From VFZL01 sp046734915 (GTDB lineage: Bacteria; Acidobacteriota; Vicinamibacteria; Vicinamibacterales; CAVVIG01), in contig JBKPSC010000466.1 of assembly GCA_046734915.1 (NCBI GenBank), forward strand, positions 1 to 11,135: 11,135 bases of DNA. The letters are read 5' to 3'. Each line of letters begins with the position of its first letter. The first letter of the stretch is position 1. Below are positions 6,461 to 11,135 of the stretch, piece by piece. Made by a program: the position numbers and the translations under genes. The notes beneath the pieces are model-generated. The model saw only the letters and a list, made by a program, of their open reading frames with translations. It did no database searches and was not told where the DNA came from.

Positions 6461-7264
6461 TCAGGCGGCTGCCGCAGACCCTGGACGCGCTCGAGCCAGG
6501 CCGAGCGCGCGGAACACACAGAAGTACCAGTATCCCGGATCCAGCTCGCCAGGCTTCATCGCGAACCGCGGGGAATTCTGAATGTGATGGTGGTTGTTGT
6601 GCAGAGCTTCACCGCACGTCAAAAGGGACCAATAGCGCCCGGGGAGATTCCGCGACGCGTCAGGCGTCGCGAAGTTGCGGTAGCCCCACCAGTGCCCCAG
6701 CCCGTTGACGACGCCGGCAGCGAAGAACGGAATCCACGCCATCTCGACCAGCCACATGGCGAGACCCCACATGCCGAAGATCCAGAGGTTGCCCGCCAAC
6801 GTGACGACCGGACCGAGAAGGCTCAGCGGATCGTAGAGCCACCGCTCGAGGGCATCGCTCGGCGTTCCCTTGCCATACTGCTCGACGATCACCTCGTCGT
6901 GGGCCGCTTTGTGATAAAGGCCGGTGCCGAGGAACACCACGCGCCAGATCCCAAACACGATCGGACTGTGCGGGTCGTCGGCCGAATCGACGTTCGCGTG
7001 ATGGCATCGGTGTACGGCAACCCACTCGCGCGTGGGCATCGCCGTCCGCAGCCAGAGCCACAGACGCATCAGGTGCTCGACCACCGGATGAAAGGTGATG
7101 GCGCGGTGCGTCTGGCAGCGGTGCAAGTAGAGCGTCACGCTCGCCGTCGTGATGTGCGTGTCGACGAGAGCCAGGACCCCGTATTGCCACACCGGCAGTG
7201 AAGGCAGCACGGCGTGGGCGTTCACCCACGCGCCGAGTGCCGCGAGAGCGGAAAGGACAAACAT
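6461..7264 (-). CDS. Membrane fatty-acid (acyl-CoA type) desaturase
   Basis: A 267-residue di-iron membrane desaturase that would introduce a double bond into acyl chains of membrane lipids. All three histidine boxes are present: HRCQTH (48-53), HRCHH (85-89) and HNNHH (222-226, followed by HIQNSPRFA). GLGHWWGYRNF at 188-198 adds another conserved histidine. Hydrophobic segments lie at about 1-20, 26-46 and two stretches between 146 and 187, consistent with the usual hairpin topology and histidines on the cytoplasmic face. The box pattern matches delta-9 acyl-CoA/stearoyl-type desaturases (FADS family). The start is ATG 7264: the frame is open upstream to 7372, but those residues overlap the ferritin gene and look random. 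No clear ribosome site is seen. The gene begins 19 bases after the ferritin stop, so the two are probably co-transcribed; electron donors are not encoded here. Confidence 0.9.
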   Translation of the reverse strand: MFVLSALAALGAWVNAHAVLPSLPVWQYGVLALVDTHITTASVTLYLHRCQTHRAITFHPVVEHLMRLWLWLRTAMPTREWVAVHRCHHANVDSADDPHSPIVFGIWRVVFLGTGLYHKAAHDEVIVEQYGKGTPSDALERWLYDPLSLLGPVVTLAGNLWIFGMWGLAMWLVEMAWIPFFAAGVVNGLGHWWGYRNFATPDASRNLPGRYWSLLTCGEALHNNHHHIQNSPRFAMKPGELDPGYWYFCVFRALGLARARPGSAAAA

Positions 7265-7283
7265 CAAGCAGGAATCCAGGCGT

Positions 7284-7778
7284 CTAGGGTTGTGTGATGC
7301 GGGTGCCGAGCTCGCGGTCGAGATCGAGCAGGGATCCGGGGTCGTCGCCGACGAGGCGGAACTTGGCGACAAGTTCCCGCGCCGTTTTCTCCTCTTCGAC
7401 CTGCTCGGTGAGGAACCACTGGAGCTCGGTCATCTCGGCAAACGCGCGGTTCTTGAAACACAGCTCATAGAGCGCGTTGATCTGCTCGGTCACTGATTCT
7501 TCCTGTCGCAGCGCCGTCTCGAAGACCTCCCCAAACGACTCGAATTCGCGCGCCGGCTGTTCGATGCGCGTCAGCTCGACCACGCCGTTGCGAGCGTGGA
7601 CGAAGTCGAACAGCTTCATCCCGTGCTGGTACTCCTCGCCGCTCTGCGCCTTGAGCCAGCGGGCCGCCCCGGTGAACTTCTCGCGCTCACAGAACGCCGC
7701 CATCGCGAGGTACTGATACCAGGCACTGAATTCCGAATTGATCTGAACGTTGATCGCGCGCAACACGTCGACATGCAT
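7284..7778 (-). CDS. ftnA: Bacterial non-haem ferritin
   Basis: A 164-residue ferritin, close to the 165 residues of E. coli FtnA, forming a 24-subunit cage that oxidises Fe(II) and stores it as mineral. Ferroxidase residues line up with FtnA at an offset of one: Glu16 and Tyr23 (NSEFSAWYQYLAMA), Glu48, Glu49 and His52 (GEEYQHGMKLF), Glu93 (RQEESVT), Gln126 and Glu129 (LTEQVEEE). There is no heme-ligand methionine at the bacterioferritin position, and the FtnA-type Gln126 supports ferritin over bacterioferritin. The start is ATG 7778 with GGAGAG six bases upstream; an in-frame ATG at 7853 would add a low-complexity Ala/Pro leader that ferritins lack. It is the first gene of the minus-strand run, followed 19 bases later by the di-iron desaturase. 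No convincing Fur box was seen. Confidence 0.93.
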   Translation of the reverse strand: MHVDVLRAINVQINSEFSAWYQYLAMAAFCEREKFTGAARWLKAQSGEEYQHGMKLFDFVHARNGVVELTRIEQPAREFESFGEVFETALRQEESVTEQINALYELCFKNRAFAEMTELQWFLTEQVEEEKTARELVAKFRLVGDDPGSLLDLDRELGTRITQP

Positions 7779-7784
7779 TGACGG

Positions 7785-7790
7785 CTCTCC
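7785..7790 (-). promoter_or_regulatory. Shine-Dalgarno GGAGAG that fixes the ferritin start
   Basis: GGAGAG on the minus strand with six bases to ATG 7778. It supports this start over the in-frame ATG at 7853. Confidence 0.6.
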
Positions 7791-7851
7791 TGGGTTGTCC
7801 GGGGACGCAGCCGCGGCCGCACAGGGGCGGGCAGCGGGCATCGCGCCCGTC

Positions 7852-7857
7852 ATAGTA
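7852..7857 (-). promoter_or_regulatory. Weak candidate -10 box (TACTAT) for the ferritin-desaturase genes
   Basis: TACTAT on the minus strand, about 75 bases before the ferritin ATG and directly preceded by TG. The position 17 bases upstream reads GCGTAC, a poor -35. It is a candidate only because the surrounding sequence is so GC-rich. Confidence 0.22.
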
Positions 7858-7885
7858 CAGGAAGGCCGCGAGGCGTACGCTGCGT

Positions 7886-7901
7886 AACCGATGGTTCGGT
7901 T
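7886..7901. repeat. Inverted repeat AACCGA-TGGT-TCGGTT
   Basis: Perfect six-base arms with a four-base spacer, in the divergent intergenic region and about 110 bases upstream of the ferritin ATG. It could be a dimeric regulator site. Confidence 0.45.
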
Positions 7902-8014
7902 GGCAGGCGATGACCGACATCGAGTTCGTGGATCGCGTTCTCACTGGAGTGGCGAAGGTCTGACCGCCTTCGTGTCGGTCGAACCTCGGCGGAAGGCTCG
8001 CAGGCCATTGAATG

Positions 8015-8031
8015 CCGACCATTTCGGTCGG
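8015..8031. repeat. Inverted repeat CCGACC-atttc-GGTCGG
   Basis: Perfect six-base arms with a five-base spacer, ending 58 bases before the GTG of the PAS kinase. That position suits an operator of its promoter. It shares the GGTCGG/CCGAC word with other copies in the same region. Confidence 0.5.
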
Positions 8032-8089
8032 TTAAGCCTGGCGACACCATCCTCGTACACCTCTTGCTACACTTCTCCCCCAACAGCCG

Positions 8090-9928
8090 GTGCCGCTGAC
8101 GTCCGAACCGTATCGCACCCTGCTCGAGCAGTCCCCCGAAGCCATCGTCCTTGGACGAGCAGGACGAGTCGTGTGGGTCAATCGCCCCGCATTGGATCTC
8201 TTTGGGTTGACCAGCCCCGAGAGCCTCATGGGACGCCCCCTTGATGGGCTGTTCGTCCGCGAAAATCCCAGCGCCGTTCTTGACCTGTTGGCCGAAGGCC
8301 CGACCCACGTAACCGCCCGGGCCACAGAAGCGCGGATCCTCCGGCCCGACGGCCAGTGCCGGGAAGTCGAGGTCTCGAGCGTCTGGCTGGAATGTGAGGC
8401 CACCCTGCACCTGATTCTTCGCGACGAGACCGAGCGGCATCGCGAGCACGCGCGGTTACGAGACAGTGAGGAGCGCCTCCAACTGGCGCTCGCCGGCGCC
8501 CAGGAAGGTGTCTGGGACTGGGACCTCGAGACCAACGCGGTCGTTTACTCCCCGCGCTGGAAGGCGATGCTCGGCTACGACGACGATGAGGTCGCCCCCC
8601 ACGTGAGCGCCTGGGAACGACTGCTCCACCCCGACGATCGCGATGAGGCGCTGGCAGCCGTCAATGGGCTCGCCCTCGGTCAGGAGACGTACCGCGTCGA
8701 GTGCCGACTGCGCCACAAGGCTGGCCATTACGTCTACGTACTCTCCAGAGGGTTTCCGGTGCGCCGGGGATCCGACGGCCGTGTCGTTCGGATTGTCGGC
8801 ACTCATCTCGATTTGACGGATCAGAAGTGCGCGGAAGCGGCGCTTCGCGAAAGCGAAGAGCGCTTGTCGCTGGCCTTCGCGGGCGCACAGGAAGGCGTCT
8901 GGGATTGGAATCTCGAAACCGGCGCCGTCGTCTATTCGAAGCGCTGGAAGGAAATGCTCGGCTACGCCGAGCACGAGATCGAACCGCACGTGAGCGCGTG
9001 GGAGCGGTTGGTTCATCCGGACGATCGTCCGCGGACCGAAGAGGTGAATCACCGCGTCGCCGCCGGGCAGCCCGATTACGCGATGGAATTTCGTCTCCGG
9101 CACAGGGATGGTCATTACGTCCCTGTGCTGTCCCGCGGCCTGCCGGTGCGCAACGCCGAGGGCACCGTCGTTCGTATCGTCGGCACCCATTTGGACCTGA
9201 CTGAGCGCAAGCGCGCGGAGGAAGTGCAGGAACGCGAGCGCGCCGAACGGGCGAGAACCGAGCTCCTCAGCCGGCTCGTGTTCGCGCAAGAGGACGAGCG
9301 GCGCCGAATCGCTCGCGAGATGCACGATCAGTTCGGCGAGCATCTCACCGCGCTGGCGCGGCGCATCCGGGTGCTCAAAGACGTGAGCCAGAGCGACTCG
9401 GGGCTCGCGGCTCAGGTCGACGCGCTCGAGATCGTGGCACAGCGCCTCGATCGGGACGTCGACCACCTCGTGTGGGAGCTCCGCCCCACCGCGCTCGACG
9501 ACCTGGGTCTCAGGGCTGCGCTGACCAACTATGTGAAGGACTGGTCGAATCGGGTAAACATCCCGGTGAACCTGCATACAAACGGGCTGCTCGACGATCG
9601 GCTGCCGTCCGAGGTCGAGACGACCCTGTATCGCATCGCGCAAGAGGCGCTGACGAACGTCGCCCGTCATTCCGGCGCAAGTCACGTCGACATCATCCTC
9701 GAGCGCCGCGCTGACACGGTGATCCTTGCGGTTGAGGACAACGGCGTAGGGTTCGAACCGCACGAGAGCCCGCCGGGTGACGGCCAGGGTTTCGGGCTCC
9801 TCGGCATGCGAGAGCGTGCGGCGCTGGTCGGCGCCAATCTGCAGATCGAATCGTCGGCCGGACAGGGCACGACCGTGCTCGTCCGGCTGACGGCGATTCC
9901 CGCTGACACACCAGCGACTCATGGCTGA
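8090..9928 (+). CDS. Soluble three-PAS sensor histidine kinase (HisKA_3, NarL/DegS class)
   Basis: A cytoplasmic sensor kinase of 612 residues with no transmembrane segment. PAS1 (about 6-120) begins YRTLLEQSPEAIVLGRAGRVVWVN. PAS2 (126-254) and PAS3 (255-382) are PAS_3-type domains with the shared words GAQEGVWDW, MLGY, PHVSAWERL, HPDDR and VVRIVGTHLDLT, two thirds or more alike and in exact register, 129 residues apart. A coiled coil rich in Arg and Glu (376-400) leads to the dimerisation domain, ERRRIAREMHDQFGEHLTAL, with phospho-His412. The ATPase domain has LYRIAQEALTNVARHS (513-528), VEDNGVGF (548-555) and GFGLLGMRERAALVGA (567-582). GTG 8090 is the only plausible start, since a frame stop lies at 8033; no ribosome site is visible. 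The stop overlaps the start of the response regulator by 8 bases, so the two are a coupled pair. The PAS ligand is unknown. Confidence 0.92.
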   Translation: MPLTSEPYRTLLEQSPEAIVLGRAGRVVWVNRPALDLFGLTSPESLMGRPLDGLFVRENPSAVLDLLAEGPTHVTARATEARILRPDGQCREVEVSSVWLECEATLHLILRDETERHREHARLRDSEERLQLALAGAQEGVWDWDLETNAVVYSPRWKAMLGYDDDEVAPHVSAWERLLHPDDRDEALAAVNGLALGQETYRVECRLRHKAGHYVYVLSRGFPVRRGSDGRVVRIVGTHLDLTDQKCAEAALRESEERLSLAFAGAQEGVWDWNLETGAVVYSKRWKEMLGYAEHEIEPHVSAWERLVHPDDRPRTEEVNHRVAAGQPDYAMEFRLRHRDGHYVPVLSRGLPVRNAEGTVVRIVGTHLDLTERKRAEEVQERERAERARTELLSRLVFAQEDERRRIAREMHDQFGEHLTALARRIRVLKDVSQSDSGLAAQVDALEIVAQRLDRDVDHLVWELRPTALDDLGLRAALTNYVKDWSNRVNIPVNLHTNGLLDDRLPSEVETTLYRIAQEALTNVARHSGASHVDIILERRADTVILAVEDNGVGFEPHESPPGDGQGFGLLGMRERAALVGANLQIESSAGQGTTVLVRLTAIPADTPATHG

Positions 9929-10580
9929 AGCATCAGCTCCCTTGCGAATCCTGCTCGCCGACGACCATGTGACTGTCCGTCATGGCCTGAAGCTGCTCAT
10001 CGAAGAACAGCCCGACATGGTGGTCGTCGCCGAGGTGAGCGACGGCGACTCCGCCGTGCAGCGCACGCTGGCCATCAAGCCGGACGTGGTCGTCATGGAT
10101 ATCTCGATGCCGGGCATGAACGGTCTCGTCGCCACGCGCCTTCTCAGGCAGCAAGGGGCGACGCTCGGCATCGTCACGCTGACGCGCCATGCGGACGACG
10201 CGTACCTCGAAGAGCTGCTGCGCGCAGGCGCGTCCGGCTACGTCCTCAAACAAAGTGCGCCCACTGAGCTTCTGCACGCCATTCGCGCCGTGGCCGCAGG
10301 CGGACAGTACATCGATTCGTCCCTGACCGGCCGGGTGACCGCCAGCTTCCTCGGTCGCGATGGCGGAAAGCCGGCTGGCGGACAGCCCAGCGAGCGCGAG
10401 ATTGAGGTGCTGCGGCTCCTCGCGGCCGGTTACAGCAACAAGGAAATCGCCGCGCGTCTGGGGTTGAGCGTCAAGACGATCGAGGCCCACAAGGCCAACG
10501 CCATGCGGAAGCTTGGTTTGACCGGCCGCATCGACATCGTCAAGTACGCCGTACTTCAAGGTTGGCTCACGAACGCCTGA
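9921..10580 (+). CDS. NarL/FixJ-family response regulator (receiver plus LuxR HTH)
   Basis: A 219-residue transcription regulator and the evident target of the PAS kinase, whose stop codon it overlaps. The receiver domain (about 8-125) has Asp14/Asp15 in LLADDHVTVRHGL, phospho-acceptor Asp60 in VVVMDISMPGMNG, Thr89 in IVTLTRHADD and Lys110 in GYVLKQSAP. The LuxR-type helix-turn-helix (about 155-215) has PSEREIEVLRLLAAGYSNKEI then AARLGLSVKTIEAHKANAMRK. All key residues are present and the length is typical. The overlap ATG 9921 is the only sensible start. A palindrome 8 bases after its stop is a possible binding site for it, which would put the downstream AAA-like gene under its control. Confidence 0.94.
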   Translation: MAEASAPLRILLADDHVTVRHGLKLLIEEQPDMVVVAEVSDGDSAVQRTLAIKPDVVVMDISMPGMNGLVATRLLRQQGATLGIVTLTRHADDAYLEELLRAGASGYVLKQSAPTELLHAIRAVAAGGQYIDSSLTGRVTASFLGRDGGKPAGGQPSEREIEVLRLLAAGYSNKEIAARLGLSVKTIEAHKANAMRKLGLTGRIDIVKYAVLQGWLTNA

Positions 10581-10582
10581 CC

Positions 10583-10620
10583 GGCGCCTAAGGGAATCTC
10601 CCTAGTACGACTTCGGCGCC
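10583..10620. promoter_or_regulatory. Palindrome CTAAGGGA-ATC-TCCCTAG framed by GGCGCC repeats
   Basis: The core at 10588-10605 pairs CTAAGGGA with TCCCTAG across ATC, with a single unpaired A. GGCGCC occurs at 10583-10588 and 10615-10620 and can pair with itself to lengthen the stem. It begins just after the response regulator stop and ends 68 bases before the next ATG. There is no T-run after it, so a Rho-independent terminator is doubtful. An operator for the NarL-type regulator, or a hairpin protecting the transcript end, is more likely. Confidence 0.45.
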
Positions 10621-10677
10621 TTCCCGATTTCCTGCCTGCTTTCACCGGCGTAGAGTGCCGCCAGCACCCCAATACCC

Positions 10678-10684
10678 GAGGAGG
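10678..10684 (+). promoter_or_regulatory. Shine-Dalgarno GAGGAGG before the AAA-like gene
   Basis: GAGGAGG lies four bases before ATG 10689. It supports this start for a gene that runs off the window edge. Confidence 0.6.
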
Positions 10685-10688
10685 CGGT

Positions 10689-11135
10689 ATGGAAAGTCCA
10701 ACCGATCTCACCGCCGAGGCTGAAAGTCCGTCGGATGTGCACGCGAATGGCGTCCGACTGCCCGAGTCGTGGCGGCGCGCCTGCCTGGCACAAGAGAGTC
10801 TCCGGCAGATGGGCAGGCCTCGCGTCAACACCCTCCTCATCGGCGCCGATGACGTCGTTTGGCGGGTACTCGGCACGTCACTGAACCTCGCATCGCCAAT
10901 CGTCAGCTGGCGGCCTGGGCAGCCCCTTCGACTGCCCGACTTCACCACCGTTCGCACTCTGGTCATCCGCGACCTCGCCTTGATGAGCGGCAGCGAGCAG
11001 GTGCGCCTGCTCGAATGGCTCGATCGCGCGTCGGGGTATGTCCAGGTGGTTTGCACGTCGAGCGACGCGCTGCTGCCGCTCGTCGAAGACGGCTCGTTCA
11101 TCAACGCGCTGTACTACCGGCTGAATACGATCTGC
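10689..11135 (+). CDS. Degenerate sigma-54-activator-like AAA protein, 3' partial
   Basis: The frame is open for 149 codons to the window edge with no stop. After a polar N-terminus (1-45) the protein has a nucleotide-binding-type strand, VNTLLIGADDVVWRVL (46-61), where Walker A would be, but no GK[S/T]. The Walker B slot reads TLVIRDLALMS (90-100), with a single Asp rather than DE. LLEWLDR (107-113), VQVVCTSS (118-125, sensor-I slot) and the segment FINALYYRLNTIC (137-149) match the end of the central domain of NtrC-type activators, where family members read REDLYYRLNVV. The gap between the Walker A and B slots is only about 30 residues and there is no GAFTGA loop, so it cannot remodel sigma-54 polymerase in the usual way. 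It may be a regulatory or partner protein. It follows the PAS/NarL pair and the palindrome, and has its own strong ribosome site. The fold assignment rests on short motifs. Confidence 0.68.
   Translation, partial: MESPTDLTAEAESPSDVHANGVRLPESWRRACLAQESLRQMGRPRVNTLLIGADDVVWRVLGTSLNLASPIVSWRPGQPLRLPDFTTVRTLVIRDLALMSGSEQVRLLEWLDRASGYVQVVCTSSDALLPLVEDGSFINALYYRLNTIC

Larger units (their letters stand above)
7779..8089. other. Divergent intergenic region between ferritin and PAS kinase genes
   Basis: A 311-base stretch without a convincing gene on either strand. It should hold the promoters for the leftward ferritin group and the rightward kinase-regulator pair. It contains two close inverted repeats (7886-7901 and 8015-8031) and a separated pair GACCGAC (7912-7918) and GTCGGTC (7974-7980), so a CCGAC/GTCGG-type word recurs on both strands. 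Frames open across it give arginine- and serine-rich shadow proteins with no recognisable family. Confidence 0.6.

Noticed and set aside
7265..7372. Upstream extension of the desaturase frame
   Set aside because: It overlaps the end of the ferritin gene and is Ser/Ala-rich without family similarity.
7779..7853. In-frame N-terminal extension of ferritin to ATG 7853
   Set aside because: It adds a low-complexity Ala/Pro leader absent from ferritins, while ATG 7778 has a well-spaced ribosome site and matches the family length.
7850..8449. 199-codon minus-strand open frame across the divergent region and PAS1
   Set aside because: No family motif, and most of it is antisense to PAS1; the intergenic part has no coding signature.
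8456..9922. 488-codon open frame antisense to the PAS kinase
   Set aside because: It is a high-GC shadow of the kinase with no recognisable domain; all domain motifs lie on the plus strand.
10583..10620. Rho-independent terminator after the response regulator
   Set aside because: A stem can form but there is no T-run after it, so it is kept as a palindrome of uncertain role.
1..11135. CRISPR array, tRNA, rRNA, insertion sequence or integron
   Set aside because: No regularly spaced repeats, cloverleaf, ribosomal RNA stretch, transposase or integrase frame was seen on either strand.

Overview
The window is high-GC, tightly packed bacterial DNA with no tRNA, rRNA, CRISPR array, insertion sequence or phage gene that I can see. 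The gene mix suggests a soil-type Acidobacteriota (Vicinamibacteria-like) genome or a metagenomic contig from one: a DUF3014 protein, an HExxH membrane protease, a multi-PAS kinase with a NarL-type regulator, and a degenerate sigma-54-activator-like AAA protein. That assignment is an inference from gene content; I ran no search.

Layout. (1) 1-1717, plus strand: a RegB/RegA (PrrB/PrrA) redox two-component pair. The kinase keeps the quinone-site signature GGPFNPF but is broken by a one-base frameshift near 877-882. The regulator is broken by an in-frame TAA at 1586-1588 that separates its receiver from a well-preserved Fis-type helix-turn-helix, whose own stop also seems lost. (2) 1791-2459, plus: a membrane-anchored HExxH zinc protease of unknown role. 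(3) 7778 down to 2432, minus: six genes. A ferritin and a fatty-acid desaturase (two di-iron proteins) come first, then a DUF3014 membrane protein, then a three-gene redox cassette of Gfo/Idh/MocA oxidoreductase, GMC flavoprotein with a four-cysteine cluster, and VOC/glyoxalase-fold protein. A TATAAT box lies just before the cassette. The VOC gene converges on the protease gene and overlaps it by 28 bases. (4) 7779-8089: a 311-base divergent intergenic region with two inverted repeats. (5) 8090-10580, plus: a soluble three-PAS HisKA_3 kinase overlapping a NarL/FixJ response regulator. (6) 10581-10688: a short spacer with a strong palindrome. (7) 10689 to the window edge, plus: the start of a degenerate AAA protein without Walker A or the GAFTGA loop.

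How they fit together. The two signalling systems contrast: the redox RegBA pair at the left looks decayed, while the PAS/NarL pair at the right looks intact and may act on the palindrome just after it. The Gfo/Idh-GMC-VOC cassette looks like a small oxidative pathway, perhaps on sugars or glycosides, with unknown substrate. The main points for follow-up are the twin lesions in regBA, the cysteine-cluster GMC cassette, and the degenerate AAA protein beside the palindrome.
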